A DNA stretch of 64,000 nt from [Erwinia] mediterraneensis (GCF_900604315.1 NZ_LR026978.1:3358013-3422012), one strand, 5' to 3'; positions 10,828-21,611 are shown, numbered from the stretch's first letter. Translations and numbers: made by a program. Notes: generated by a model from the letters alone, not told the origin.

Positions 10828-10850
10828 CCGCCCTCCGGGGCGGTTTTTTT
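10828..10850 (+). terminator. Intercistronic hairpin with T-run between ytfQ and ytfR
   Basis: CCGCCCTCCGGGGCGG followed by seven T residues forms a compact terminator hairpin. As it sits between the binding-protein gene and the ATPase gene, it probably gives partial termination, so that YtfQ is made in excess of the membrane components. Confidence 0.8.
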
Positions 10851-10870
10851 CATGATGTGAGGTAACGTTG

Positions 10871-12391
10871 ATGACCATACCCTACGAAAAAACGTTGTTA
10901 GCCATCAGCGGCGTCAGTAAAGGATTTCCTGGCGTAAAGGCGCTGGATAATGTCTCTTTCAACGTGCGGAAAGGCGAGATCATGGCGCTGCTGGGAGAAA
11001 ACGGCGCAGGCAAATCGACGCTGATTAAGGTGCTGACCGGGGTCTATACCCGTGACGCAGGCACGATCACGCTGAACGGACAGCCCATCTCGCCCCGCAA
11101 TACCGCGCAGGCGCAGGCGATGGGCATCGGCACCGTGTACCAGGAGGTGAACCTGCTGCCCAATATGTCGGTGGCGGATAATCTGTTTATCGGCCGTGAG
11201 CCGCGTCGGCTCGGCATGGTTGACCGCAAACGTATGGTACGTGATGCGCAAAAACTGCTGCGCGACTACGGCTTTGAACTCGATGTTACCCGCCCGCTGG
11301 GTCACTATTCCGTGGCGATGCAGCAGATTATCGCCATCTGTCGCGCCGTGGATCTCTCTGCCCAGGTGCTGATTCTTGACGAACCCACCGCCAGCCTCGA
11401 CGCCAGTGAGGTGGAAATGCTGTTTACCCTGATGGCGCAGCTGAAAGAGAAAGGGATGAGCCTGATTTTCGTTACCCATTTCCTCGATCAGGTGTATCGC
11501 ATCACCGATCGCATCACCGTGCTGCGTAACGGCCAGTTTATCGCCACGCGTGATACCGCCACGCTGCCACAACTGGAGCTGATCAAACTGATGCTGGGGC
11601 ATGAACTGATGGAAACCGCGCTGCAGCGGCAGGGCAGTACGCTGCGCAGCAACCAGCCGGTGGTCGATTTCCGCGACTACGGCAAAAAAGGCACCATTGA
11701 ACCCTTCAATTTGCAGGTAAGGCCGGGGGAAGTCGTGGGGCTTGCGGGTCTGCTTGGCTCTGGTCGTACCGAAACCGCCGAAGTGCTGTTCGGCATCCGA
11801 CGCCCTGACCGCGGCACCGCCACCATCAAAGGCAAAGTGCGTGCTATTCGCTCGCCCGCGCAGGCCTCGCGTCTTGGCATGGGTTTCTGCCCGGAGGATC
11901 GTAAAACCGATGGCATTATCGGCGCCGCCTCGGTACGGGAAAATATCATTCTGGCGCTGCAGGCGCAGCGCGGCTGGCTGCGACCCATTGCCCGGCGTGA
12001 GCAGCAGCAAATCGCCGAGCGCTTTATCAAAAGTCTGGGGATTCGCACTCCCCATGCGGATCAGCCGGTGGAGCTGCTCTCCGGCGGGAACCAGCAAAAA
12101 GTGCTGCTGTCACGCTGGCTGGTGACCAAACCGCAATTTCTCATCCTGGATGAGCCGACGCGCGGTATCGACGTTGGCGCCCATGCGGAAATTATCCGGC
12201 TGATTGAGTCGCTCTGCGCCGACGGTCTGGCGCTGCTGGTGATCTCCTCAGAGCTGGAGGAACTGGTAGGTTATGCGGATCGCGTGTTGATCCTGCGCGA
12301 TCGTCAGCAGGTGGCGGAGATCCCGCTGGAGAAGCTCTCCGTCACGGCTATCGTCAATGCCATCGCTGATGGAGGGGCCCAACATGCTTGA
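10871..12391 (+). CDS. ytfR: Galactofuranose ABC transporter, ATP-binding protein YtfR
   Basis: YtfR is the double ATPase that powers galactofuranose uptake on the cytoplasmic face of the membrane. The 506-residue product has two ABC cassettes. The first has Walker [10 protein letters not shown] (about residues 43-51) and Walker B VLILDEPTASLD. The second has the degenerate Walker A GLLGSGRTE, the signature LLSGGNQQK and Walker [15 protein letters not shown], the pattern typical of sugar importers of the CUT2 class. ATG at 10871 is used because GAGGT is well spaced from it; a TTG directly precedes it. The 3' end overlaps ytfT by 8 bases. Confidence 0.97.
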   Translation: MTIPYEKTLLAISGVSKGFPGVKALDNVSFNVRKGEIMALLGENGAGKSTLIKVLTGVYTRDAGTITLNGQPISPRNTAQAQAMGIGTVYQEVNLLPNMSVADNLFIGREPRRLGMVDRKRMVRDAQKLLRDYGFELDVTRPLGHYSVAMQQIIAICRAVDLSAQVLILDEPTASLDASEVEMLFTLMAQLKEKGMSLIFVTHFLDQVYRITDRITVLRNGQFIATRDTATLPQLELIKLMLGHELMETALQRQGSTLRSNQPVVDFRDYGKKGTIEPFNLQVRPGEVVGLAGLLGSGRTETAEVLFGIRRPDRGTATIKGKVRAIRSPAQASRLGMGFCPEDRKTDGIIGAASVRENIILALQAQRGWLRPIARREQQQIAERFIKSLGIRTPHADQPVELLSGGNQQKVLLSRWLVTKPQFLILDEPTRGIDVGAHAEIIRLIESLCADGLALLVISSELEELVGYADRVLILRDRQQVAEIPLEKLSVTAIVNAIADGGAQHA

Positions 12392-13400
12392 ATCTCATCT
12401 GACCCCGGAGAAGCCGCGCATGCTGAAATACAAGTTACCGCCAGGTATGCCGCAGCTTGCCGCGCTTATCCTGGTGCTGATCGTTGACAGTCTGGTCGCT
12501 AACAACTTTTTCGCCATCCATTTACAGGATGGTCGTCTGTTTGGCAGCCCGATCGATATTCTGAACCGCGCCGCGCCCGTGGCGCTGCTGGCGATTGGCA
12601 TGACGCTGGTGATTGCCACCGGCGGTATCGATCTTTCGGTCGGGGCGGTGATGGCGATTGCCGGAGCGACAGCTGCCACGCTGACGGTCGCGGGTCACAG
12701 CCTGGCGGTGGTGATCCTGGCTACGCTGGGCGCCGGTTTACTCTGTGGCCTGTGGAACGGTGTGCTGGTGGCGCTGCTGAAGATCCAGCCCTTTGTCGCC
12801 ACGCTGATTCTGATGGTGGCTGGACGCGGTGTGGCGCAGCTGATTACTCAGGGGCAGATTGTCACCTTCAACAGCGATGCGCTCGGCTGGTTCGGCAGCG
12901 GATCGCTCTGGCTGCTGCCAGTACCAGTCTGGATCACGCTGTTTTTTCTGCTGCTGGTCTGGTTGCTGACACGTAAAACCGCGCTCGGACTGTTTATCGA
13001 AGCGGTGGGAATCAATCTGCGCGCAGCGCGAAATGCGGGGATTAACGGCTGGCTGGTGGTGATGTCGACCTATCTGATCAGCGGGTTGTGTGCCGCTATG
13101 GCGGGGCTGATTGTGGCCGCCGATATTCGCGGCGCGGATGCCAATAATGCCGGGCTCTGGCTGGAGCTGGATGCGATTCTGGCGGTGGTGATCGGCGGCG
13201 CTTCGCTGATGGGCGGGCGCTTTAACCTGGTGCTGTCGCTGATTGGCGCGCTGATTATCCAGTCGATGAATACCGGCATCCTGCTCTCCGGTTTTCAGCC
13301 GGAGTTGAACCAGGTGGTCAAAGCCATAGTGGTGATGTGCGTACTGTTGCTTCAGTCGCCACGCTTTATTGCCATATTGAAACGAGGGCGTAAACCATGA
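12384..13400 (+). CDS. ytfT: Galactofuranose ABC transporter, permease YtfT
   Basis: YtfT is one of two inner-membrane permeases of the galactofuranose importer. The 338-residue product is strongly hydrophobic and has the CUT2 permease segment MTLVIATGGIDLSVGAVMAI and the loop EAVGINLRAARNAGIN that contacts the ATPase. ATG at 12384 has GGAGG upstream inside the end of ytfR, so the two genes overlap and are probably coupled. The permease overlaps yjfF by 4 bases. Confidence 0.96.
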   Translation: MLESHLTPEKPRMLKYKLPPGMPQLAALILVLIVDSLVANNFFAIHLQDGRLFGSPIDILNRAAPVALLAIGMTLVIATGGIDLSVGAVMAIAGATAATLTVAGHSLAVVILATLGAGLLCGLWNGVLVALLKIQPFVATLILMVAGRGVAQLITQGQIVTFNSDALGWFGSGSLWLLPVPVWITLFFLLLVWLLTRKTALGLFIEAVGINLRAARNAGINGWLVVMSTYLISGLCAAMAGLIVAADIRGADANNAGLWLELDAILAVVIGGASLMGGRFNLVLSLIGALIIQSMNTGILLSGFQPELNQVVKAIVVMCVLLLQSPRFIAILKRGRKP

Positions 13401-14386
13401 TCAAGCGTCACCTTCCGCTGATGATCACCCTGCTGGTGTTTATCGCGGGCTATCTCTTCTGCCTGAGCCAGTTTCCCGGCTTCGCCTCCACGCGGGTGAT
13501 TTGTAATATCCTCACCGATAACGCCTTCCTCGGCATTATTGCCGTGGGCATGACCTTTGTGATCCTTTCCGGCGGTATCGATCTTTCGGTGGGGGCGGTG
13601 ATCGCCTTTACCGGCGTGTTTCTGGCGCGCGTGATTGGCGATTTGCAACTGAATCCGCTGATTGCGTTTGCTCTGATCCTGCTGCTCGGTGCCGCTTTTG
13701 GCGCGATGATGGGCTGGCTGATCGATGCGCTGAAGATCCCCGCTTTTATCATTACACTGGCAGGCATGTTTTTCCTGCGCGGCTGTAGCTATCTGGTGTC
13801 AGAGAACTCGATTCCCATCGACCATCCGCTCTACAGTTCGCTCTCCAGCCTGGCTTGGAAGATCCCCGGCGGCGGGCGGCTCAGTCTGCTGGCGGTGATT
13901 ATGCTGGTGGTGGTGGTGTTCGGCATTCTGCTGGCGCACCGTACGCGCTTCGGCAATCAGGTGTACGCCATTGGCGGCAGCCTGACGTCGGCGCAGCTGA
14001 TGGGGGTTTCCACCCGCGCCACCACGGTGAAGATTTATATGCTGTCGACCACCCTGGCTACGCTGGCGGGCATCGTCTTCTCCATCTACACCTCTGCCGG
14101 TTATGCGCTGGCGGGCCTGGGCGTAGAGCTGGATGCTATCGCCTCGGTGGTGATTGGCGGTACCTTGCTCTCCGGCGGCGTCGGCACGGTGCTGGGCACG
14201 CTGTTTGGCGTACTGATTCAGGGATTGATTCAGACCTGGATTAACTTTGACGGTACGCTCAGCTCCTGGTGGACCAAAATCGCGATCGGTATTCTGCTGT
14301 TTCTCTTTATTGCTCTGCAGCGCCTGCTGACAGTGCTGTGGGATCGCCAGCAGAATGCGCCAGTGAAGCGCGTCACGGTACCCTGA
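13397..14386 (+). CDS. yjfF: Galactofuranose ABC transporter, permease YjfF
   Basis: YjfF is the second permease of the galactofuranose importer. The 329-residue product has the same CUT2 motif (MTFVILSGGIDLSVGAVIAF) as YtfT and a C-terminal QGLIQTWINFDGTLSSWWTK segment typical of YjfF. The ATG overlaps the ytfT stop (ATGA), which indicates translational coupling. It is the last gene of the operon and ends before a strong shared terminator. Confidence 0.97.
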   Translation: MIKRHLPLMITLLVFIAGYLFCLSQFPGFASTRVICNILTDNAFLGIIAVGMTFVILSGGIDLSVGAVIAFTGVFLARVIGDLQLNPLIAFALILLLGAAFGAMMGWLIDALKIPAFIITLAGMFFLRGCSYLVSENSIPIDHPLYSSLSSLAWKIPGGGRLSLLAVIMLVVVVFGILLAHRTRFGNQVYAIGGSLTSAQLMGVSTRATTVKIYMLSTTLATLAGIVFSIYTSAGYALAGLGVELDAIASVVIGGTLLSGGVGTVLGTLFGVLIQGLIQTWINFDGTLSSWWTKIAIGILLFLFIALQRLLTVLWDRQQNAPVKRVTVP

Positions 14387-14401
14387 GCGAATCAGCGGCA
14401 G

Positions 14402-14433
14402 AAAAAAAGGCGGCTGATTCAGCCGCCTTTTTA
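14402..14433. terminator. Bidirectional terminator between yjfF and araA
   Basis: AAAAAGGCGGCTGATTCAGCCGCCTTTTT has a nearly perfect GC stem flanked by A and T runs on both sides. It can end transcripts of yjfF from the left and of araBA from the right. Confidence 0.92.
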
Positions 14434-14444
14434 TCGTCTCAGGA

Positions 14445-15947
14445 TTATTTCATCAGGCGGTAATAGGCCTCGTTCCAGCGCAGCGCATCCTTAAAGGCGG
14501 GCAGTTGCGTCTGCTCATCAATCACCATCACCTCAATGCCGTGCATCTCGCCGTAGAGATACATATCTTCCAGATCCAGCGCCTGGCTGAACACCGTATG
14601 GTGCGCGCCGCCCGCCAGAATCCAGGCTTCCGAGGCGGTTTGCAACGAGGGCTGGGCACGCCAGAGCGCACGGGCGACCGGCAGTTTGGGCAGCGGCTGC
14701 GGCTGCTCAATGGCATCAACCACATTGACCAGCAGACGGAAGCGGTCGCCCAGATCGATGACGCTGGCGTTGACGGCACGGCCCGCTGGCGTCGAGAAGA
14801 TCATGCGCGCCGGATCGGCTTTGCCGCCGATACCGAGGAACTGCACGTCGATTAACGGCTTCTCCTCTTTCGCGATGGAGGGACAGACTTCCAGCATGTG
14901 TGAACCCAGCACCAGATCGTTGCCTGGCGAGAAGTGATAGGTGTAATCCTCCATAAAGGAGGTGCCGCCCGGACGGTCGCCCGCCTGAACTTTCAGGATG
15001 TGCAGCAGCGCCGCGGTTTTCCAGTCGCCTTCGCCGGCGAAACCATAACCCTGGCCCATCAGGCGCTGTACAGCCAGTCCTGGCAGCTGCGTCATGCCGT
15101 GCAGCGTCTGGAAGTTGGTGGTAAAGGCCTGACAGCCTTCGGTTTCAAGAAAGCGTTTCAGACCCAGCTCGATGCGCGCCGCATCCAGCACGTTCTGACG
15201 TTTCTCCCCGTTCACCGCCGCGACGGCGCTGAAGGTATAGAGGCTTTCATACTCATCGAGCAGCGCATTCACGTCGCCGTCACTCACCTGATTGATCACC
15301 TCCACCAGGTCGCCAACGCCCCAGCCGTTTACCGCGTAACCGAACTGGATCTGCGCGGCGACTTTATCCCCTTCGGTTACCGCCACTTCACGCATGTTAT
15401 CGCCAAAACGCGCCACTTTCAGCCGCTGACTGGCCTGTTTCGCGGTTGCGGCGCGCATCCAGCGGGCGATACGCTGCTGGCTCTCCGCATCCTGCCAGTG
15501 GCCCGTCACCACGCTGTGCTGCAGGCGCATACGGGCACCGATAAAGCCAAACTCGCGGCCGCCGTGCGCTGTCTGGTTGAGGTTCATAAAGTCCATATCC
15601 ATGCTGTCCCACGGGATCTCCGCGTTGAACTGGGTATGGAACTGCAGTAACGGCTTGTGCAGGACGCTCAGGCCGCCAATCCACATTTTGGCGGGGGAGA
15701 AGGTGTGCAACCAGGTGATGATCCCCACGCACTGGTTATCGTGGTTCGCCTCGCGACACAGGGCCAGCGCCTCATCCGGCGACTTCACCAGCGGTTTCAG
15801 CTCCAGGCGTAACGGCAGCCTGGCGCTCTGATTCAGTCCCTCAACGACCTGGCGCGCATGCTCCTCTACCTGGCGTAAGGTTTCCGCCCCGTAGAGGTGC
15901 TGCGTACCAATCACAAACCATACGCTGAGCGTATTGTACTGTTCCAT
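14445..15947 (-). CDS. araA: L-arabinose isomerase
   Basis: AraA converts L-arabinose to L-ribulose in the cytoplasm, the first catabolic step. The 500-residue product has the normal length and the family segments [10 protein letters not shown] near the N terminus, [17 protein letters not shown], and [20 protein letters not shown] near the C terminus, which includes metal-site residues. It is the second gene of a two-gene araBA operon, 12 bases after araB, and is followed directly by a terminator. The usual third gene, araD, is not present. Confidence 0.98.
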   Translation of the reverse strand: MEQYNTLSVWFVIGTQHLYGAETLRQVEEHARQVVEGLNQSARLPLRLELKPLVKSPDEALALCREANHDNQCVGIITWLHTFSPAKMWIGGLSVLHKPLLQFHTQFNAEIPWDSMDMDFMNLNQTAHGGREFGFIGARMRLQHSVVTGHWQDAESQQRIARWMRAATAKQASQRLKVARFGDNMREVAVTEGDKVAAQIQFGYAVNGWGVGDLVEVINQVSDGDVNALLDEYESLYTFSAVAAVNGEKRQNVLDAARIELGLKRFLETEGCQAFTTNFQTLHGMTQLPGLAVQRLMGQGYGFAGEGDWKTAALLHILKVQAGDRPGGTSFMEDYTYHFSPGNDLVLGSHMLEVCPSIAKEEKPLIDVQFLGIGGKADPARMIFSTPAGRAVNASVIDLGDRFRLLVNVVDAIEQPQPLPKLPVARALWRAQPSLQTASEAWILAGGAHHTVFSQALDLEDMYLYGEMHGIEVMVIDEQTQLPAFKDALRWNEAYYRLMK

Positions 15948-15959
15948 ATCTTGACTCCT

Positions 15960-17645
15960 TTACTTAGCGGAAGTGGAGGGGGCGGCATAAAGCGGTTCAG
16001 CCGCCACGCACCATTGTTGATAGTGTTGATAGAGCTGCTCGTACTGCGCCACCCGGGTGCGGTCCGGCTGCAGCGTGACTTCAATCGGGCTGGCCATCTG
16101 CTGTTGCGCTTCCGGCACACTGGCGTAGACGCCCGCGGCCACGGCGGCAAAAATCGCGGCTCCCAGCGCACAGCACTCATCGGAGGCCACAATATCGAGC
16201 GGACGATTCATCACATCGCAGCAGGCCTGCATGATGGCCGGGGATTTACGCGCGATCCCACCCAGCGTCAGGATGTTTTCGACCGGGATCTGCTGCTGTT
16301 CGAAGCACTCCATAATGGCGCGCGCGCCAAAGGCGGTGGCGGCAATCAGCGCGCCAAACAACGCCGGGGCGTCGGTGCCGAGATTGAGCCCGCTGATCAC
16401 CCCTTTCAGACGCTGATTGGCATTGGGGGTGCGGCGGCCGTTAAACCAGTCCAGCACCACCGGCAGATGGTCAAGCTGCGGGTTCGCAGCCCAGGCCTCG
16501 GTCAGCTGTTTCAGTAAGCTTTGCTGCATCGCCGCCAGCTGCGGCTGCAGTTCAGGATGCGCCAGCGCCGCCTGCTGAAGTGGCCAGCCGAGCAGACGGC
16601 TGAACCAGGCATAAATGTCGCCGAAGGCGGACTGCCCGGCTTCAAGTCCGATAGCGCCGGGTACCACGCTGCCATCTACCTGGCCGCAAATACCTTTAAT
16701 GGCGCGGTTGCCCACCGTTTGCTCATCGGCAATCAGAATGTCGCAGGTGGAGGTACCGATGACCTTCACCAGCGTGTAAGGCTGTGCGCCGGCGCCAACT
16801 GCGCCCATATGACAGTCAAAAGCCCCGCCGCTGAGCGTCACCCTGGTCGACAAACCCAGCCGCTCTGCCCACTCGGGGGTGAGCGTGCCAACCGGGACGT
16901 CGGCGGTCCAGGTCTGCTCAAACAGCGGGAAATCGAGATCGCGTGTCAGCAGCGGATCCAGTGCATTGAGAAAGTCGGCATCCGGCAGCCCCTGCCATTC
17001 CGGATGCCAGAGAGACTTGTGTCCCGCCGCGCAACGGCCGCGCCGGATCTTCTGCGGTTGCGTGGTGCCGCTCAGCAGAGCGGGCACCCAGTCGCACAAC
17101 TCGATCCAGGAGACCGCCGCTTCGCGCACCGCGGCATCCTGACGCGAGACGTGCAGAATTTTCGCCCAGAACCACTCGGAAGAGTAAATGCCGCCGATAT
17201 AGCGGCTGTAGTCGGGAAAGCGACCGCTGTGGCAGAGCTGATTAATCTCCTCCGCTTCTTCAATCGCGGTGTGATCTTTCCACAGCACAAACATGGCGTT
17301 CGGGTTATCGGCAAACTCCGGACGCAGCGCCAGTACCTTGCCGTCGCGATCGACAGGGGCAGGGGTGGAGCCGGTGGAATCGACGCCAATGCCGACGACC
17401 GCTTCACGCTGCGCTGGCGTCAGGGCATTAACGACGCTGACAACTGCCTGCTCCAGGGCATCAATATAATCCTGGGGGTGGTGGCGAAAGCGGTTGCTGT
17501 GGGGATCGCAATACAGACCCTGTTGCCAGCGCGCATAATTCACGACTGCTTTTTCCAGCTCGCGGCCGCTGTGGCACTCCACTGCCAGCGCACGTACCGA
17601 GTCACTGCCAAAATCCAGCCCAATCGTAATGGCTTCAGCACGCAT
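15960..17645 (-). CDS. araB: Ribulokinase
   Basis: AraB phosphorylates L-ribulose to L-ribulose 5-phosphate with ATP. The 561-residue FGGY-family product has the N-terminal nucleotide motif [16 protein letters not shown], the substrate region [11 protein letters not shown] and the C-terminal ATPase segment [14 protein letters not shown]. It is the first gene of araBA and is read from the divergent regulatory region that also serves araF. The araI1-araI2 AraC sites lie about 135-170 bases upstream of its start. Confidence 0.98.
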   Translation of the reverse strand: MRAEAITIGLDFGSDSVRALAVECHSGRELEKAVVNYARWQQGLYCDPHSNRFRHHPQDYIDALEQAVVSVVNALTPAQREAVVGIGVDSTGSTPAPVDRDGKVLALRPEFADNPNAMFVLWKDHTAIEEAEEINQLCHSGRFPDYSRYIGGIYSSEWFWAKILHVSRQDAAVREAAVSWIELCDWVPALLSGTTQPQKIRRGRCAAGHKSLWHPEWQGLPDADFLNALDPLLTRDLDFPLFEQTWTADVPVGTLTPEWAERLGLSTRVTLSGGAFDCHMGAVGAGAQPYTLVKVIGTSTCDILIADEQTVGNRAIKGICGQVDGSVVPGAIGLEAGQSAFGDIYAWFSRLLGWPLQQAALAHPELQPQLAAMQQSLLKQLTEAWAANPQLDHLPVVLDWFNGRRTPNANQRLKGVISGLNLGTDAPALFGALIAATAFGARAIMECFEQQQIPVENILTLGGIARKSPAIMQACCDVMNRPLDIVASDECCALGAAIFAAVAAGVYASVPEAQQQMASPIEVTLQPDRTRVAQYEQLYQHYQQWCVAAEPLYAAPSTSAK

Positions 17646-17778
17646 CGGGATTCTCCTGTGTAAGTAAATTGCTCTCTATCCTGAGATTCCGGGCGTGTGG
17701 AGGTTAGTCATGGCTGGCTGAGAATATGTACTTTTCTGTCGTCTGCTGTGCTTTCGTGATCCACTGCAAAAGTTAATG

Positions 17779-17816
17779 TCAGGTTAAATTAGCTGAATAT
17801 ATGGAAATTATTGCCA
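17779..17816 (-). promoter_or_regulatory. AraC binding sites araI1-araI2 of the araBA promoter
   Basis: Read on the minus strand, the 17-bp half-site TGGCAATAATTTCCATA (17816-17800) fits TAGC-N7-TCCATA at 9 of 10 positions. After exactly 4 bases comes CAGCTAATTTAACCTGA (17795-17779), which keeps the AGC and the whole ACCTGA of the E. coli araI2 half-site. The 17-4-17 spacing is the same as at E. coli pBAD. This is direct sequence evidence that AraC from this locus activates araBA by the classical light-switch arrangement. Confidence 0.85.
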
Positions 17817-17827
17817 TAGTTCTGCGA

Positions 17828-17843
17828 TGTGATACCGCTCTCC
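17828..17843. promoter_or_regulatory. Probable CRP site beside the AraC sites
   Basis: TGTGATACCGCTCTCC keeps one full CRP half-site (TGTGA) and three of five positions in the other half. It lies just upstream of araI1 relative to araBA, the same relative place as the CRP site of E. coli pBAD, and between araBA and araFGH. The remainder of 17646-18013 is AT-rich promoter sequence for the two divergent operons. Confidence 0.5.
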
Positions 17844-18013
17844 CTATTTCCCCCTCATTCCCGCTAAAAATAGCCCGGCGTTTGTGCAGCACTTGTACAA
17901 AATGTCGGATAACACACTGATTTACCGTTCGTAAAAGTGCTGTTTTTTTACTGGTAACGTTTTCACCGTTTCGTTAACCGCATCGCTAAAACACTATTAA
18001 GCCGGAGAGCAAC

Positions 18014-18997
18014 ATGCATAAATTCACTAAAACCCTGGCAGCCATCGGCCTCGCAGCGGTTATGTCACATTCCGCTATCGCCGAGACCATGAAACTTGGT
18101 TTTCTGGTTAAACAACCGGAGGAGCCCTGGTTCCAGACCGAGTGGAAATTTGCGGATAAAGCAGGGAAAGATTTGGGCTTTGACGTGATCAAAATTGCCG
18201 TGCCGGACGGTGAGAAAACGCTCAACGCCATCGACAGCCTGGCCGCCAGCGGCGCGAAAGGTTTTGTGATCTGTACGCCCGATCCCAAGCTGGGTTCGGC
18301 GATTGTCGCCAAAGCGCGCAGCTACGACCTGAAAGTGATCGCTGTTGACGATCAGTTCGTTACCGCCAAAGGCAAGCCGATGGAGAGCGTGCCGCTGGTG
18401 ATGATGGCCGCAACCAAAATCGGCGAGCGCCAGGGACAGGAACTCTATAAAGAGATGCAGAAGCGCGGCTGGGACGTCAAAGATACTGCAGTGATGGCGA
18501 TCACCGCCAACGAGCTTGATACCGCGCGTCGTCGTACCGGTGGCTCGATGGAAGCACTGAAGGCTGCGGGATTCCCGGAAAAACAGATCTATCAGGTGCC
18601 AACCAAATCAAACGACATTCCCGGCGCCTTTGATGCCGGTAACTCGCTGCTGGTACAGCATCCGGAAGTGAAACACTGGCTGGTCGTCGGCATGAATGAC
18701 AACACCGTGCTGGGCGGCGTACGCGCGACCGAAGGTCAGGGCTTCAAAGCCGCCGATGTGATCGGTATTGGCATTAACGGTGTGGATGCGGTGAGCGAGC
18801 TCTCCAAAGAGAAGGCGACAGGCTTCTACGGTTCGCTGCTGCCCAGCCCCGATGTGCATGGCTATAAGAGCAGCCAGATGCTGTATGACTGGGTGAGCAA
18901 AGGGCAGGAACCGGCGAAGTTTACCGAAGTAACCGATGTGGTGTTGATCACCCGTGACAACTTCAAGACCGAACTGGCGAAAAAAGGCCTGATGTAA
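18014..18997 (+). CDS. araF: L-arabinose ABC transporter, periplasmic binding protein
   Basis: AraF binds L-arabinose in the periplasm and delivers it to AraGH. The 327-residue product has a signal peptide (MHKFTKTLAAIGLAAVMSHS, cleaved near AIA at residue 23) and closely matches E. coli AraF in GFLVKQPEEPWFQTEWKFAD, ITANELDTARRRTGGSME and NDNTVLGGVRATEGQGF. It is the first gene of araFGH and is divergent from araBA, so both share the AraC/CRP region. Confidence 0.98.
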   Translation: MHKFTKTLAAIGLAAVMSHSAIAETMKLGFLVKQPEEPWFQTEWKFADKAGKDLGFDVIKIAVPDGEKTLNAIDSLAASGAKGFVICTPDPKLGSAIVAKARSYDLKVIAVDDQFVTAKGKPMESVPLVMMAATKIGERQGQELYKEMQKRGWDVKDTAVMAITANELDTARRRTGGSMEALKAAGFPEKQIYQVPTKSNDIPGAFDAGNSLLVQHPEVKHWLVVGMNDNTVLGGVRATEGQGFKAADVIGIGINGVDAVSELSKEKATGFYGSLLPSPDVHGYKSSQMLYDWVSKGQEPAKFTEVTDVVLITRDNFKTELAKKGLM

Positions 18998-19009
18998 CGG
19001 CTCAGCCGC

Positions 19010-19030
19010 AGGGCGCCCGCACGGCGCCCT
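19010..19030 (+). promoter_or_regulatory. Intercistronic hairpin between araF and araG
   Basis: AGGGCGCC-CGCAC-GGCGCCCT is a perfect 8-bp stem just after the araF stop, without a T-run. Such hairpins after binding-protein genes usually protect the 3' end of the upstream message and leave more AraF than AraGH. This role is inferred from position. Confidence 0.6.
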
Positions 19031-19089
19031 TGCCGTAGCACCGCAGCCAGCGCTGCGGTTTATCAAAGAATCATCATGATGGAGTTACC

Positions 19090-20610
19090 ATGAACACCGA
19101 TCACGCATTTCTGTCGTTTCATGGCATCAGCAAAACCTTTCCCGGCGTGAAAGCGCTGCAGGATATCTCTTTTGACTGTCGCGCCGGTGAAGTGCATGCC
19201 CTGATGGGCGAAAACGGCGCAGGGAAGTCTACCCTGCTGAAAATTCTCAGCGGCAGCTATCAGCCCAGCGCAGGCGAAATTCGTATTCAGGGGCAGCCGG
19301 TGCGCTTTACCCATACCACTGACGCGCTGGATGCCGGTGTGGCGATCATCTATCAGGAGTTGCACCTGGTCCCGGAGATGAGCGTGGCGGAGAATATCTA
19401 TCTCGGCCAGATCCCGCATCGCCGCGGCCTGGTAAACCGCAAACGGCTGCGTGAAGAAGCGGCCAGGCAGCTGCAAAATCTCGGCATGGATATCGATCCC
19501 GGTATGCCGCTGAAATATCTCTCGCTCGGCCAGTGGCAGATGGTGGAAATCGCCAAAGCGCTGGCGCGTGACGCGCGGATTATCGCTTTTGATGAACCCA
19601 CCAGCTCGCTTTCGGCGCGTGAAATTGAGCACCTGTTTCGCGTGATCCGCCAGCTGCGCGCGCAGGGGCGGGTGGTGCTTTATGTCTCCCACCGCATGGA
19701 GGAGATTTTTGCCCTCAGCGACGCCATTACCGTGTTCAAAGACGGGCGCTATGTGCGCACCTTCGACGATGTCGCCAATACCCACCATGACGCGCTGGTG
19801 CAGGCGATGGTTGGCCGCGACATCGGCGACATTTACGGCTATGCGCCACGTGAGCTGGGGCCGGTGCGTCTGCAGCTGGAAAACGTAGAGGCGCAGGGGG
19901 TGCGTAAACCGATCTCGCTCAGCGTACGCGCCGGAGAGATTGTTGGCCTGTTTGGCCTGGTGGGCGCAGGACGTAGCGAGCTGATGAAAGGGCTGTTTGG
20001 CGGCACGCGCCTGCGCGGCGGCAGTGTGCTGCTGGATGGTCAGCGTCTGACCATTCGTGAACCCATTGATGCCATCAGGGCGGGCATTATGCTCTGTCCG
20101 GAAGATCGCAAGGCGGAAGGGATCATCCCGGTGCACTCGGTGCGTGACAATATCAACATCAGCGCCCGGCGTCATAACCTCACCGCCGGTTGCCTGATCG
20201 ATAACGCCTGGGAGGCCAAAAACGCCGACAGCCATATCCGGTCGCTCAATATCAAGACCCCCGGAGCGCATCAGCTGATCATGAATCTCTCCGGCGGGAA
20301 CCAGCAGAAGGCGATTCTTGGCCGCTGGCTGTCGGAAGAGATGAAGGTCATTCTGCTGGATGAGCCGACGCGCGGTATCGACGTCGGGGCCAAACATGAA
20401 ATCTACCATCTGATTTATCAACTGGCGAAAAAAGGCATTGCGGTGCTGTTCGCGTCCAGCGATTTACCAGAGGTACTGGGCCTGGCCGATCGCATTCTGG
20501 TGATGCGCGAAGGCGAAATTGCCGGTGAATTATCCCATCACGATGCCACAGAACAGCAGACGCTTAGTCTGGCAATGCCGCAAACCACGCAAAAGGCCGC
20601 CGTGGCCTGA
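19090..20610 (+). CDS. araG: L-arabinose ABC transporter, ATP-binding protein
   Basis: AraG is the twin-cassette ATPase of the arabinose importer. The 506-residue product has Walker [10 protein letters not shown] and Walker [13 protein letters not shown] in the first cassette with signature LSLGQWQ, and a degenerate second Walker [10 protein letters not shown] with signature LSGGNQQK and [12 protein letters not shown]. These are the CUT2 features also seen in YtfR in this window. The ATG has a GGAG element upstream. araH follows after 14 bases. Confidence 0.98.
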   Translation: MNTDHAFLSFHGISKTFPGVKALQDISFDCRAGEVHALMGENGAGKSTLLKILSGSYQPSAGEIRIQGQPVRFTHTTDALDAGVAIIYQELHLVPEMSVAENIYLGQIPHRRGLVNRKRLREEAARQLQNLGMDIDPGMPLKYLSLGQWQMVEIAKALARDARIIAFDEPTSSLSAREIEHLFRVIRQLRAQGRVVLYVSHRMEEIFALSDAITVFKDGRYVRTFDDVANTHHDALVQAMVGRDIGDIYGYAPRELGPVRLQLENVEAQGVRKPISLSVRAGEIVGLFGLVGAGRSELMKGLFGGTRLRGGSVLLDGQRLTIREPIDAIRAGIMLCPEDRKAEGIIPVHSVRDNINISARRHNLTAGCLIDNAWEAKNADSHIRSLNIKTPGAHQLIMNLSGGNQQKAILGRWLSEEMKVILLDEPTRGIDVGAKHEIYHLIYQLAKKGIAVLFASSDLPEVLGLADRILVMREGEIAGELSHHDATEQQTLSLAMPQTTQKAAVA

Positions 20611-20624
20611 TCAAGGAGTAAAAC

Positions 20625-21611
20625 ATGGCTTCATCCACAACCTCTAATACCCCGCCAGTGCAGCGCAACGGCTTACGACTCGGTCGTATCTGGGATAATT
20701 TCGGCATGCTGGTGGTGTTCGCTCTGTTGTTTATCGCCTGTACGATTTTCGTTCCCAACTTTGGCACTTTTATCAATATGAAAGGGCTGGGCCTGGCGAT
20801 GTCGATGTCCGGCATGGTGGCGTGCGGCATGCTGTTCTGCCTCGCCTCTGGCGATTTTGATCTCTCCGTGGCCTCGGTGATCGCCTGTGCCGGTGTGGTC
20901 ACTGCGGTGGTGATCAACATGACCGAAAGTCTGTGGATCGGCGTAGGGGCCGGGCTGCTGCTTGGCGTCGCCACCGGTTTTGTCAACGGCTTTGTCATCG
21001 CCAGGCTGAAGATCAACGCACTGATTACCACGCTGGCAACGATGCAGATCGTGCGCGGGCTGGCTTATATCTTCTCTGACGGCAAAGCGGTCGGCATTGA
21101 AGATGAGCGTTTCTTCGCGCTGGGCTATGAGAATTGGTTCGGTCTGCCGGCACCCATCTGGCTTACCATCGCCACCATGCTGGTGTTTGGCTTCTTGCTG
21201 AACAAAACCACCTTTGGCCGTAATACACTGGCGATCGGCGGTAACGAAGAGGCGGCGCGTCTGGCCGGGGTACCGGTGGTGCGTACGCGCATCATTATTT
21301 TCATCCTCTCCGGGCTGGTCTCCGCCGCCGCAGGCATTATTCTCGCCTCGCGCATGACCAGTGGGCAGCCGATGACCTCGCTCGGTTATGAGCTGATTGT
21401 GATTTCCGCCTGCGTGCTGGGTGGTGTGTCACTGAAAGGCGGGATCGGTAAGATTTCCTACGTGGTCGCCGGGGTGTTAATTCTGGGCACCGTAGAAAAT
21501 GCGATGAATTTATTGAATATCTCGCCATTCTCACAGTATGTGGTGCGTGGTCTGATACTGTTAGCTGCGGTGATTTTTGACCGCTACAAACAGAAACATA
21601 AAGCGGTATAA
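20625..21611 (+). CDS. araH: L-arabinose ABC transporter, permease
   Basis: AraH forms the membrane channel of the arabinose importer. The 328-residue hydrophobic product shows the permease motif FCLASGDFDLSVASVIACAG and the ATPase-contact loop IGGNEEAARLAGVPV. AAGGAG lies well placed before ATG at 20625. It ends about 100 bases before araC, with a GCCGGGCA/TGCCCGGC hairpin in between. Confidence 0.98.
   Translation: MASSTTSNTPPVQRNGLRLGRIWDNFGMLVVFALLFIACTIFVPNFGTFINMKGLGLAMSMSGMVACGMLFCLASGDFDLSVASVIACAGVVTAVVINMTESLWIGVGAGLLLGVATGFVNGFVIARLKINALITTLATMQIVRGLAYIFSDGKAVGIEDERFFALGYENWFGLPAPIWLTIATMLVFGFLLNKTTFGRNTLAIGGNEEAARLAGVPVVRTRIIIFILSGLVSAAAGIILASRMTSGQPMTSLGYELIVISACVLGGVSLKGGIGKISYVVAGVLILGTVENAMNLLNISPFSQYVVRGLILLAAVIFDRYKQKHKAV

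Noticed and set aside
10898..12097. 399-codon frame antisense to ytfR
   Set aside because: It is a shadow of a high-GC coding frame; His/Gln/Arg-rich translation without domains.
16521..17663. 380-codon frame antisense to araB
   Set aside because: Shadow of araB.
19063..20421. 452-codon frame antisense to araG
   Set aside because: Shadow of the araG gene; same type of composition as other antisense frames.
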